Source of the DNA: Plutella xylostella
Taxonomy: Eukaryota > Arthropoda > Insecta > Lepidoptera > Plutellidae
DNA: 64,000 bases
Direction: 5' to 3'
NCBI RefSeq assembly: GCF_932276165.1
Contig: NC_063983.1
Location: 8,625,501-8,689,500 of the forward strand
Shown here: positions 1 through 10,093 of the stretch, in pieces
How the letters are laid out: the number at the start of each line of letters is the position of its first letter
How positions within the stretch are numbered: position 1 is the first letter of the stretch
Program-made: the position numbers and the translations under genes
The notes under the pieces: model-generated
Told to the model about the DNA's origin: nothing
Databases searched by the model: none
What the model saw: only the letters and a program-made list of their open reading frames with translations

Positions 1-560
1 TTCCCCCCCTCCCCGCGGCGGGGGGTGTGGGAGGGGCGAGAGTGCTCCGTCTCGCTCGCACCGCACCTCTCTGTCCCGCCGAGTGTCTTGTTTGTCCGCT
101 CGCGTTTCTTCCCCATTTTCTACATAATTTATTTTCAGCCACACTTAAAAAATTGGAGACGCGGCCGCTTGCGCCAAACGCTGTTTGCTTGCAGCCTCCG
201 GCAAATGAAAATAATATGGTAAATTATATCATTTGGACCGCGGCGGCAAATGTCCTGGAGTAATGGTGCGTGCACTATTACCCGGCCCGTTCGTTCGTTC
301 GCCGGCTATTTGTGCTTTTATCGCCGGATTCCGTTGACCCCATAAATATGCAACGGGCAGAGTACCTACTTTGATACAGAGGATGTATATCTGATTCTAT
401 TTCACAGTTGCAGCTTTCAAATGGACGGCAAATTGGAGTTGATCGGGCAAAAGTGAGAATCGAGTTTGACTCGTGACGTCACCCGCGCCTGACAGCAGGT
501 ATAGGAAGGGTTAAAAATTCCTGCCGAATAGCTTAGGTTTGTAGATATTACAATAAAAAA
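1..560. other. GC-rich block without a supported gene
   Basis: The first 350 bases are rich in C, G and CpG, unlike the AT-rich DNA that follows. The short open frames here show no recognisable domain. A palindromic CRE-type site (TGACGTCA) sits at 474-481. The block could be a promoter or untranslated region of a gene to the left of the window, but nothing here proves it. Confidence 0.3.
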
Positions 561-1460
561 TGTATAGTATGGCTATTTTTAAATTTTACGGCCTTTATTT
601 CGTCTACCCAGTTCTAAAATTCATGTATAATAACGATGACAAAAAATATAGTTATACTTTTCCAATTTTGGGTTTATTTAATATTTTGGCGTTCCCAGTA
701 GGCAAACTGTTAATCCATTACCATTTAATTTGTGTACAGTAAACACAAAACTACGTACTACATACTATCCACCGCTCACTCAGTCGGCGTCGGCGACGAA
801 TAGTTTGAAAGTTCCAATACCCCGTTGATGTCTTTTTAATTAGACAAATGCATTTGCTACGAATTTTCGTAGCGAGCTACTACGAGTTTCGTAGCTATTT
901 ATTAGTTTATGAATTTAACTTACACTATAACTTATTCTATAATTATAGTAATTAAGATTAGGAACCTAGATATTATAAGTAATATACTGTACTTAATACA
1001 TAGTCAAAAAACGTAGCCTTAGTATTAGTATTCGTACAAAATCAATAATGAATAAACTAGGAAGTAAGTTTACTTCATTCGTCACTTTCCTATATTTCAG
1101 ACATTGGCTTTTAACTTCGGAAAATCATTATTATGATCACTCAACTCAACAATCAAGTACATAGAGAGTCACTCTAGCTTAGGAAAAACGAAGTTTCTGC
1201 GTTATCCACGATTCTATCTCATTACATTGATGTCAGCATTATTTTTATTAAGCTAAAGCTGCTAAAGTAATCGACCGATGATTGCTGCCGCGCCACCGAG
1301 GCCTCACCGCAAGCAGCCTGTGCGATTGGCTTGGAGATTTTAAGGCAAACAGGCAGCCGACCTTCACAATCATCCGGAGGAACACACGCCGTCTACATTT
1401 CTATACTAATATTAATAAATAAACTCAATAACTACTGTAACTAATGGACGATTAAAAAGA
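561..1460. other. AT-rich intergenic DNA with a small palindrome
   Basis: I see no gene. Positions 856-895 hold two adjacent imperfect palindromes built from the words GCTACGA and TCGTAGC. Such sequence often marks the end of a mobile element, but I could not find a partner end. Confidence 0.35.
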
Positions 1461-1716
1461 TACACTCACGAGCAATAAAAACATTCCAGTGACAATAGCA
1501 CAAAATTACTTGTAAGCGGAAAAGAAGAGCTTATATAATGACACCGTCTGCATTATTGAAGTAATCTTAACAGCACATCAAAATATTACCAATTAAAACC
1601 AATATTTTGATCAAATCATGTCAATACTTAATTAAATGTTTAAAAAAAATATTGTGGTCATTTGATGTCGCCTTTTTGTAAGTGGGACTTTTTTATTAGG
1701 TACTCTTGAGTGTATA
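1461..1716. mobile_element. TA-flanked MITE, family M1, copy 1 (diverged)
   Basis: The ends are inverted repeats: TACACTCACGAGCAAT on the left and a diverged GAGTGTATA on the right, with TA at both outer edges as in Tc1/mariner-type elements. The inside matches the better copies at 7965-8186 and 48403-48630, including the motif of a spaced AAATTACT and GCGGAAAA and the right-hand GTGGGACTTTTT block. It has no coding capacity. This is the most diverged of the copies, so probably the oldest. Confidence 0.7.
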
Positions 1717-2759
1717 CATTGACTTGAGTAACATAGGCTGAGTTGCAGAAAGGAACTTAACGCTAGTGTCAACTTTGTGAAATAAGCCCTTAAGGGTCTG
1801 CAATAGGGAATCGAGGGTTGGCATTGTCATAGAATTATGTAGTAAATGATGCTCTACAGCCTTGAAAAAAATCACACAGGTAGTTGAAGAGTCTAGCTAG
1901 GTGCTGAATCATTCGAATTTAAGTAAATGATTATGGATAACTGTAAATTAATTTCAGAATATCAAGAAAAACCAGTCAATCACACTCCCGTATTGTAACA
2001 ACTGTGTCGTAATTATAAAGAATTTTCATATGATTTTTATCATATTATAAAGTTAAAGGCTTGGACTAGGCGCTAAATACCTTGTTTTTTAATAAACACA
2101 CACTTATTTTGTGTAAATTAATCCCAAACTTGAGCAATTTTTTTCCCTCAAATCTTCATACAAATATCTATGGCGGCTTTCTGTGTTATAAAATCATAAA
2201 CACAAGTGACGTTTGACTCAGTTGGCCGCTGGCCTCCAAAGAAGGGTCACGTCGGTTTAGGCAGCACTGACAGCTCGCGATCTTATCGTGTACAGATACA
2301 AAATCACTGCACATTGGTTGTCATTGCACTTTTTCAACTTTTATGACACCAACATAATTTGATTTGAAATTGAGGAAGCATAATTCTTCCAGTATATTCA
2401 ATACATTAAATTAAATTAGATAGTGTGCAATATTCTCGTGACATAACAGTCTCGTAAAGGTCTGATGAGGAGCAGGAATATAGCGAATGGATCTAAGTGA
2501 TGACAATACGCACGAACATTAGGTTAGGGATCAAAAATACAGTCTCTTGGTGCTGGTTGAGGTATGGTCTCGTGAGGATCTGATGAGGGCAGTAACACGA
2601 TGGTGGCTCAATTTTATTTCAAAGATGTTAATAGCTAAAAGCATCGAGTTTGGGCTATTAAGTATGTTTTTCAGAGAGAGAGAAAGAGATTTTGTTTTTC
2701 CTCTGGATGTGTTAGGTTTACTGGGTTTACTAAGTTCATTCTGTTAATGGCATCAAGTT
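1717..2759. other. AT-rich intergenic DNA
   Basis: I see no convincing gene. The 66-codon open frame at 2547-2747 has no recognisable domain and is probably chance. Confidence 0.4.
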
Positions 2760-3051
2760 GTTATGTGTTCATAAGTAATAATTATTTATTAACAAAATGC
2801 TGTTGATTCTCCACGAAAATGTAAAAATAAAAATAAAATAAATAAAAATAAATTCGTAACGTAAAATTGTCAATGACGGAATTTCTTCTATAGACAGTAG
2901 CCACAAAAAAAAACAAACGATAGATGGCGTGATTTGAAGATAAAGATACATTTTTTCGACACATAAACAGCAACAACAAAAAAAATACAGATTTAAAGAA
3001 AAGGAACACATACTTATGTACAAAACAACAAAGAAAAAAAAAGGATACACA

Positions 3052-4041
3052 TCAAAATAACTGGAATTTAGTTTTTTTAAATCGGCGGTGAGCTTCATCT
3101 CGGAGTCTCATCATAAGCTTAACATTATCCGTGATCCATGGGTATTTGAATTCTTTTATTTGTACAGTTTTTTCAGGAGCATGTAGTTCAAATAAACCAT
3201 TAATACAGTCGCTGAGAGCTTCGATCATCTTATTTACGTCCTGCAACATTTTAATGCCGTCAAAGTTAATTTCGTTAAGGTCGTTGTTAAAAATTTCTAA
3301 GACAATGTCGTTCAGTGGTCTATACTTGACCCATCTTGGAGTCGGTTTATTTTTTTTAATATGAAATTGAACTAAAATCATTGCGTGATTGCCTAGTGTT
3401 GGAACATGATCGACCTCCACAGTACGTACTCTGGCGTCAGTACACACAATATCTATGAGCGTGGATGAAGTGTTGGTAAAGTGCGTCGGTTCTGATATTA
3501 TTTGTGTAAGACTAAAACTGTGCACAAAGTCACGGAGCTGTCTGTATTTGTCAGTTGTTATATTTAACATATCAATATTAAAATCACCAGCCAGTATAAT
3601 CTTATCATATTGCGAAAAAGAAGAGATTGATGTGCTTAGTCCGTCCAAAAAAATATTTACATCCTGTACCGGACGTCGATATGCGGTTCCTATTAAGATT
3701 TTGACCGAGTTAACCGTGCAACGGAGCCACATTTGTTCTACTGAGGGGGTTGGAGGGTGAGGACATACTCGTACGCTTAACCCTTGTCTCACGTAAAACC
3801 CTACCCCTCCTCCTCTGTCGGGGTCGCGGGTGCCGCGAGCGCGACGAGGCCGGGGCAGGTGTCGCAGACGATACCCGGGTATCACGGGGGCCTTGCCTTC
3901 CTCTTGAGCACGTAACCAAGTTTCATTAATAGCCATTACGTCCACTTTGTGTCGCTGCATTGCTACAATAAATTCATCATGTTTGGTACCTAGTGATCCC
4001 GCATTGAAAAGTCCAACTGAAAAATATTTATCTATCGGCAT
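3052..4041 (-). CDS. Non-LTR retrotransposon ORF2, endonuclease domain only
   Basis: This 329-residue frame is an apurinic/apyrimidinic-like endonuclease of a non-LTR retrotransposon. Visible landmarks in order are FNAGSL near the start, NETWL (catalytic Glu), GGGVGFYVR, AYRRP (catalytic Tyr), AGDFNID (catalytic Asp-Phe-Asn), STLIDIV and GNHAMI. The last stands where many relatives have SDH, so the final His is kept. In the family this domain nicks target DNA and is followed by reverse transcriptase in one polyprotein of about 900-1,000 residues. Here the frame ends shortly after the PWITD region, where the linker towards the RT begins. The element therefore could not retrotranspose by itself. 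Confidence 0.85.
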   Translation of the reverse strand: MPIDKYFSVGLFNAGSLGTKHDEFIVAMQRHKVDVMAINETWLRAQEEGKAPVIPGYRLRHLPRPRRARGTRDPDRGGGVGFYVRQGLSVRVCPHPPTPSVEQMWLRCTVNSVKILIGTAYRRPVQDVNIFLDGLSTSISSFSQYDKIILAGDFNIDMLNITTDKYRQLRDFVHSFSLTQIISEPTHFTNTSSTLIDIVCTDARVRTVEVDHVPTLGNHAMILVQFHIKKNKPTPRWVKYRPLNDIVLEIFNNDLNEINFDGIKMLQDVNKMIEALSDCINGLFELHAPEKTVQIKEFKYPWITDNVKLMMRLRDEAHRRFKKTKFQLF

Positions 4042-4318
4042 TTTATATTGTGTAATAAGTATGAAATTATATTGTATAGGTGGTCAAACATAGTACATAT
4101 TATATAACTATAATGCAAGTCAGCCCGTCTTTCCGCAATTACCACCGAGAAACAGCCACAAAGACACAAAAAGAGTAACATTGTAACAGTAGCAACACAA
4201 ACATACAAATACAGATACATATAGGCAATAGTAAAACAGGTGATCTCGCTAGTTAACAATAATACATTTAAGTCGCATAAATAGCAACAATAGGCATACA
4301 GTTCATAGACCGACATAT

Positions 4319-5380
4319 TCAAGACACCAGGGCTGAACCAAAAACCCGTGTCAGGTCTCCCTCTGAACGAATCCAGTGACGAGCTTTGCCTTCCTCCTGC
4401 CGGGCATACACCCTTCCCTGCTTCGTCCACACAAAGCGCCAGTGAAGCTGCTTCTTTGCTTCACGTGCCCTGTTGAAGAGAAGCCGGTTGGTTTTGGTCA
4501 GCCGGTCGTTGACGTAGAAGGGGCGGGGGGCGGCAGACAGGCCTAGGTCGGCGGTGGTGGCTCCGCGGCGGACGCGAGCGCTTTTTATTAGCTCGTCCTT
4601 GAGCGCACGCCGCGTCACTCGCACCACGAGAGGCCGAGGCCGCTCCACCGAGCCGCCCGCCCCCGCGCCCTCCCCGCTCTCTCCCGAAGCTCGGCCGGAA
4701 CGATGACGCGGCCCCACTCGCTCGGCGCTGACTATATCCCGCTCATCAAGCTTGACGCCAAGTTTAGTCGCGACCAGGGCCACAATTTGCAATGGGTTCT
4801 CGCCGTTTTCTTCCGGGATTTGACTGAACTCTAGGTCGTTCAGTAGCATGTCCTGGTCTTTCTCCTGTAATTCTAATTTTAAGTCAGCTATCATTTCTTC
4901 AAGCTTCCCAGTTCCGGACTCTGCCATTTTGGTCTCTAATTCAACTACTCGGGCATCCATTTTAGTCAGCCTGCTATCTGCTTCTGACATCGCTGACCTG
5001 AGATCCGACATCTCAGTACGAAATTGTCGTATTTCCTCTCGGACTGCGCGGAGTTCGTCCCTGAAGAGGCGTATTTCAAGGCCCAGCTCGACCTTGGTCT
5101 CCTCCGTCAGGTCGCTGGCCGCGGTGTTGCCGGAGACCTCTGCAGTGTACACCACCTCATTGACGTCGGGTTCTACTTGTGAGGGAGCGCCTCTGACCGG
5201 GGTGTCCGCCCTGTTGTCCCTAGGGACATGTCGCTTGCATTCGACGCATATCCAGGTGACGGGAAGCTTGTCCTTCTCAGTTAGACCGAGGCAGGGCAGG
5301 TGGTAAATCACCTTGCATTTGTTGCATTTAGCGCCCCCTGTTGGCCCCATGAATTTTCCGCAACCGCCACACTTAGCCAT
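4319..5380 (-). CDS. Non-LTR retrotransposon ORF1 (PHD finger plus coiled coil)
   Basis: This 353-residue frame starts with a zinc-binding PHD-like finger at about residues 4-50: CGGC, then CNKC, H, C and a final WICVEC. Residues about 95-190 are rich in heptad-spaced Leu, Glu and Arg and read as a coiled coil. A Gly/Arg-rich linker follows, then a C-terminal part (about 250-345) with FYVNDRLTKTNRLLFNRARE and WTKQGRVYAR. That resembles the nucleic-acid-binding C-terminus of LINE ORF1 proteins. In this group ORF1 packages the element RNA. The frame is uninterrupted. It ends inside the region upstream of ORF2, as expected for a bicistronic element. Confidence 0.8.
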   Translation of the reverse strand: MAKCGGCGKFMGPTGGAKCNKCKVIYHLPCLGLTEKDKLPVTWICVECKRHVPRDNRADTPVRGAPSQVEPDVNEVVYTAEVSGNTAASDLTEETKVELGLEIRLFRDELRAVREEIRQFRTEMSDLRSAMSEADSRLTKMDARVVELETKMAESGTGKLEEMIADLKLELQEKDQDMLLNDLEFSQIPEENGENPLQIVALVATKLGVKLDERDIVSAERVGPRHRSGRASGESGEGAGAGGSVERPRPLVVRVTRRALKDELIKSARVRRGATTADLGLSAAPRPFYVNDRLTKTNRLLFNRAREAKKQLHWRFVWTKQGRVYARQEEGKARHWIRSEGDLTRVFGSALVS

Positions 5381-5749
5381 AATTAGTTGAAAGTACAGTT
5401 AAGTTGAATATAAGCGTATATTGTAGTACCGCGAGTGGATGCTAGATGGCGCCAAAATATGTCCGATGATTTACGTTATAAATAAGTATTGGGTAGACTT
5501 TGGTCACCGAACTGTACCTTGCGTCAAAACAATGTCAAAATGACCACTTTTTGTTAACAAATTCGACAAATTGTATAAAGTAATTCACTTTTTTCACTGT
5601 AAATCGAGCGATTTAACTGTAGATAACAATGTATGTATCTAGTTATAAGGTTAACTTTAAAATACACATATACTATTCACTGTCACGTCCGTTTTTTATT
5701 TGTTTATTCAAAATATCCGTACGCAAGTAACGTCTGTCGTAGGCGTCCG

Positions 5750-5757
5750 TGACGTCA
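5750..5757. promoter_or_regulatory. CRE-type palindrome
   Basis: A perfect TGACGTCA, the known binding word of CREB/ATF factors. It lies just outside the retrotransposon in repeat-rich DNA, so function is doubtful. Confidence 0.2.
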
Positions 5758-5774
5758 CTCAGCCTAATTTACTT

Positions 5775-5960
5775 GTGTGGGACAGGGAGTACCATAATAT
5801 TTTTTTTGGGGTACTCCCCATCTATGCGAAATATAAGCTTGATATCTTTACCCGTTTCTGAGAAAAAGGGCGGTGACAGACAGTCAGTCAGACAGACGGA
5901 CAACAAAGAGATCCTATAACGGTTGCTTTTTTTCTTTTGACGTTCGAAACCCTAAAATTA
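5775..5960. repeat. Dispersed repeat tail with CAGA-rich run
   Basis: The block has a small inverted repeat (GGGAGTACC / GGTACTCCCC) and then GACAGACAGTCAGTCAGACAG. It resembles 3' tails of insect transposable elements. No coding potential is seen. Confidence 0.4.
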
Positions 5961-6026
5961 AGTAAAAATATTATGATGCCAAAAAATGTACTTACAGGTA
6001 TTGAAAAAGCGGTATATAAACAAATT

Positions 6027-6597
6027 ATACCAGCAGAGGGTTCACCATTTAGCTGAATGTTACTTAGAAAACGGCCTTGAGTGGCGGTCAAGTTGGTCCC
6101 CGCCTGCGATACTGTCCATTAACATTGGGACTCGTTTTCATGTTTTTAGCGTACAGTCAGGTTTTTAGTTTTTTATAATTGTATATTTTTATTTGTAACT
6201 TTTTAGTTGTTTTTATTTTATGAAATTTTACGTCGGTAGGTAGTTCATGATCATTTTTTATTTCAATAATTTTGGTGTTGTTATTTAAATACCTTCAATA
6301 TGCATATTTTTGTAATGTGAAAATCAAGTCCTTTCATTTGATACCTTACACGGCAAAGTTGAATTATTATTTTTTCGATCATCACGTTATGTCCTCAAGA
6401 GGGCGCTATGTACATTTTAATGGAACGTCACATAGCCTATAGCCATTGCGCCATCAATACGCTTCTAACAATACCTCATACATCAAAATCTATCAAGCCG
6501 TTTAGGCTACAGGAGGGAACAAAGAAACAGACAAACATACATATATACATACATACAATCAAAAAACATTACCCTCCTCCTTCGGCAGTCGGGTAAA
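6027..6597 (+). repeat. Dispersed element, family R2, left-truncated copy
   Basis: From about 6027 the sequence runs parallel to 48840-49432 almost to the end of both, finishing in CTTCGGCAGTCGGG. The copy at 48 kb begins with the matching CCCGACTGC, so the family has short terminal inverted repeats. This copy lacks the left end. A run of TACATACATACA-type simple repeat precedes the right end. Open frames inside are short and not coding. Confidence 0.65.
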
Positions 6598-6613
6598 AAG
6601 GAGTAAGACAGTT

Positions 6614-7022
6614 AAAGTATTAAAGTGTAGATAATAAGTTTCGGGCATCCTCCAGCCAACTGAACCCCGACGACAAAGCAAAGTAAATACATAGTGTCGC
6701 AAAAGGGCTATACTAAGCCAAAAGGGGATGACTCAAGGGGTCATTCTGAACTTTTGCTCTACGAGTTTTGGAAATTAACAAAAAAAAAACCTTTTTCATA
6801 GAAACTTTGTTGGACATGTGACTTTTTACCATGGAAAACGAATATTTTTTTTCGCGAATTTGCAAATCTCGTAGAACAAAAGTTGTTCAGAATGACCCCT
6901 TGAGTCATCCCCTTTTGGCTTAGTATAGCCCTTTTGCGACACTATGTATTTACTTTGCTTTGTCGTCGGGGTTCAGTTGGCTGGAGGATGCCCGAAACTT
7001 ATTATCTACACTTTAATACTTT
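6614..7022. mobile_element. Long fold-back (inverted-repeat) element
   Basis: The left arm 6614-6765 and right arm 6868-7022 are near-perfect reverse complements (about 150 bp, with only a 3-base bulge and a few mismatches visible). They are separated by an AT-rich loop of about 100 bases. A transcript would fold into a very long hairpin. No open frame spans it. It is most simply a fold-back MITE. I found no clear target duplication. Confidence 0.85.
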
Positions 7023-7914
7023 TAGTTACCTTTCTACAAGTAAATACCACATTTGTTTGAGAAAGCTAATCGGGTTCCGAGTATAGAGTAAAGTGGCACC
7101 CCTATTAATTTCTACTCTTTCCTGGTGCCTACCAGTGTAAGTAAGAATTATACTTACTTACCCTAAAATCACCCAAAATGTACTTGAACATAATTGTCAA
7201 TAAAGTTGGCGAGTAAAAGTTTATCGACCCACTGTGCAAACTTACATGTGTGCGTGTCACTGCGTGTGCTGTGTGAAGAGCATTGAAAACCCAAAATTGG
7301 CGCGGCACGTCACCCTGTACGGGCCCTTAAAATACATTTACAAACTATACTTCATCAGTGACGCAAAAATTGCTATTGACATTCCTAAACCTACTTTCAG
7401 AAAACAAAAAATTAAAAGCGACCACCAAACTGACTTGCAAAATCATTAATAGCTCCCTAATAACGACATCAATGTGCGGGTAATTGTATCTATCTTTTAT
7501 AAAAGAGCCAAAAAAACCCGACCCTCCTTTCACAAGGGTCCTTTCACTCCCTCAATGACGGGAGTGATTTATTAAAGAAAGCTCTTAAACCCTTGCGGTG
7601 GAGAGCTATTGTAGTTGATTTGTAACTTTTATTATGGCTGTATCATTATTGTTTTGTTCTATTAATTTAATGTCCTTCGCTCTTTGTAGGTATAACAGAT
7701 CATTAGGTTCTCAGAATGCTATTTCTTGTGTCAAGATAGTGGAGTTGAACATAATCTAAACTCAAAATAGGCTTCAGCTTAGTGCAAGAAATTCCGGCCC
7801 AGGGTGTTTCGAGTGGAACTATTGCAGGGTGACCTCAGCCCTCATGTGGCAAGGATAAGTAAATAAGTTGCTATATCAGTCTTTTTAAGTTACTAAACTA
7901 ACGTGCAATGGAAT
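7023..7914. other. Intergenic DNA
   Basis: I see no gene. The open frames at 7234-7449 (+) and 7345-7533 (-) overlap each other and have no domain. Confidence 0.4.
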
Positions 7915-7915
7915 A

Positions 7916-8186
7916 AAGTTCCACTTACAAAATGTAGACACCAAATGACCCCTTTTTTTAAAAACACTCACGGGAAATGAAAAGGTTCTGAGAAAAGCAC
8001 CAAATTACTCCTAAACGGAGAAAGCTAGCTCTGCAACATTGAGTTACATTCAACAGAGCATCAGGATATTCTCTACAAAAAACGGTAATATTTTGTTAAA
8101 ATTTTAAATTAAATGTTTGAAAAATGAGGGGTTGTTTGTTGTTTGTGTTTTGTGAGTGGAACTATTTCATCGCCCGTGAGTGTATA
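7916..8186. mobile_element. MITE family M1, copy 2, with an adjoining inverted fragment
   Basis: 7965-8186 is a full copy: CACTCACGGGAAATGAAA at the left and CATCGCCCGTGAGTGTATA at the right. Directly left of it, 7916-7964 is the reverse complement of the family's right-hand part (GGTGTCTACATTTTGTAAGTGGAAC when inverted). A second, broken copy therefore lies head to head with the full one. Confidence 0.8.
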
Positions 8187-8714
8187 ATTAATTTAGAATT
8201 TGATCAAAACATTTAGTTATACGTTTTAGTTGGTAATATTCTAATGTGCTTTTAAAGGCGGCGTCATTAAACTAGTCTTATCCGTTTTAATTTGGTGCTT
8301 TTGGCACTGAATTTTTTTCATTGGTCGAGAGTGTAAGTATATATTTTGTGAGCCTTTCTTTTAAAATATACATTGCTTAGGCCGTTGCAGATATATTATG
8401 ATTAGTAATTCTGTAATGATCTCTCAAATAATAATGTTGATAAGACGTATCGATATTAAATATTATTGATGTCTCGATAGGTACTTATGTTCCTTGGTCT
8501 CCATTCCTAATATTTTTAACATACTAAATAAATAAACAGTGGATTGGTTAGTGGACAACCTGGCCACCAATTTAGCATACAACGGGTCTTACAATGTGGT
8601 AAGGTGTAATTAAAAATGTTAACATTGACAAAATGTGCACATTGAATGAGGAAAATCGAGGATAGGATAGAGTGGTGTGCAGTCTGTGGAGCCCCATGAG
8701 AGGCTTTACGTCCA
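8187..8714. other. AT-rich intergenic DNA
   Basis: I see nothing I can support as a gene or a defined element here. Confidence 0.35.
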
Positions 8715-9100
8715 GTATTGGATGGTTCATCACGACCCATCAGGTCTCCACTGCTGGGGCACGGGTCTCCTGCCAATGAAGTAAGGGTTTTAGGCCTAGT
8801 CCACCACGCTGGCCTAGTGCGGGTTAGTGAACCCCAACACAAGCAAACTTGTACTGAGAGAGTTGTCGGGTAAGTGGCATCCCGACTGTCAGATGTTTTC
8901 AAGCTGCCCGAAGGCTTTGACTAGGCTTAACGACTGCTGCCGAAGCAGCAACCGGGACCCACGCCACGTTAACGTGCCCTCCGATGCACTGAAGCGTCCA
9001 GAAAAGAACCTAATGAAAATCGATCATCCTTCCAATGGCTGTGTTGATCTATTACGGTCACTGAAGATACCAACTACCGACGACGCTTTCATTGGATAGT
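8715..9100. repeat. Dispersed repeat fragments
   Basis: 8725-8775 (CATCACGACCCATCAGG to TGGGGCACGGGTCTCC) recurs at 35860-35905. 8875-9070 recurs in inverted orientation at about 56225-56455, including AGCTGCCCGAAGGC and GCTGCCGAAGCAGCA. The shared open frames (with NNCCRSSNRDPR-like translations) appear only because the repeat is shared. This looks like degenerate retrotransposon 3' sequence. Confidence 0.55.
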
Positions 9101-9200
9101 TACGGGCTCATGATGAGGATGAAAATCCTGTGCACTGGAAGATGTTTTTAAGCTTGTAGAGTGGAAAAGACTGGGCATTAACGTCAATGGCGAATATATC

Positions 9201-10093
9201 TGAGTGGATGAATATCAAACTGCCATATGTCCACCTACCCGAAAAATTGACTTTTTGATTTGGTCGTGTTCTCCGTTAAAATGTCAGTTTGCCTATGCCC
9301 TTCAAGTTCCAATAAGTGGAAGGCATCCATGAGAAAAAAGCCGTTAAAAAAGTAAGTTTTTTTCAAATCCTTTTAAGTCTAACCGTTTCGCATTACAAAT
9401 TTTCACAAGTCCATTCCGGCCAATCACAGAGCGTAATTTTTTCAACATGGCGTCAGTCTTGGTGAGAATTTCGAGGCTGTGGTGTGTGCTCCCAGTGTTT
9501 TATAACGAATATGAATGAAAATGTTGAGGAAATTGTGATTGTGGACCCTGATAAAGCTCGGAAAAGGAACAGATTGAAGAGTGTAGCAAATAAACGACAG
9601 AAAACTATGGCGAAGTAAGTTTAAAACCTCTTTTTTCCAACCCACGTGTCAATCACAAAGCATTTTCGTAGTAAACACAGGGCCGTATCGGGTAGAATAT
9701 AATACGGTAGGTAGGTACTTTTCTACCGAAAAATTTTGGTTGATTAACTTCATTGTATTTAATAGAATATAGACTATATTAGTCTTACTGAGTCCGGCCC
9801 ATGATATTAGTATTTTTCAAACAACTATAAGTCCTTATGACTCATATCAAAACAGCATAAGTCTTGTATGGGCATATCAAACTGCTATAAGTCCAAACTG
9901 TTTATTAACTTTTACGCCTTTCTATGAGTGTTATAATGGATTTGTTTATTAAAATACATTCTTAAGGTCACAAGTCAACTGATTAAATCACGGGGCAAGT
10001 TCTATGACCATTAAATAATAGAGAAAACAAAAACCTCCATTTCCCAAATTTTGCGTGGACGTGACATATGGCAGTTTGATATTCATCCACTCA
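9201..10093. mobile_element. 893-bp terminal-inverted-repeat element inserted in the RTE
   Basis: The ends match over 31 bp as inverted repeats: TGAGTGGATGAATATCAAAC at 9201 and its complement ending at 10093. The flanks ATC|...|ATC could be a 3-bp target duplication. Removing the element rejoins the RTE frame. The right half (about 9810-9905) has three near-copies of a 22-bp word like the inner part of the terminal repeat (ATCAAACTGCTATAAGTCC and variants), which could be transposase binding sites. The superfamily is not certain. Confidence 0.8.
9511..9614 (+). CDS. Probable relic first exon inside the inserted element
   Basis: From an ATG at 9511 there are 34 codons, MNENVEEIVIVDPDKARKRN and then a Lys/Arg-rich end (KRQKTMAK), leading straight into a consensus donor (GAA|GTAAGT at 9615). 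An acidic start followed by a basic stretch suggests the N-terminus of a nuclear protein, plausibly the element's own lost transposase. No further exon is recognisable before the right end, so the element would be non-autonomous. The open length is short, and chance cannot be excluded. Confidence 0.4.

Larger units (their letters stand above)
2780..5400 (-). mobile_element. Non-LTR retrotransposon with ORF1 and endonuclease but no reverse transcriptase
   Basis: On the minus strand the order is ORF1 (5380 to 4319), a 277-bp gap, and an endonuclease frame (4041 to 3052). An AT-rich stretch rich in T-runs follows and could be the 3' untranslated region. PHD-type ORF1 and AP-endonuclease ORF2 occur together in CR1/Jockey-group elements. 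ORF2 stops just after the endonuclease, and no reverse-transcriptase frame follows before 2780. Both ORFs are intact, so the loss looks like an internal deletion rather than gradual decay. The outer limits are approximate and I did not find a target-site duplication. Confidence 0.75.
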
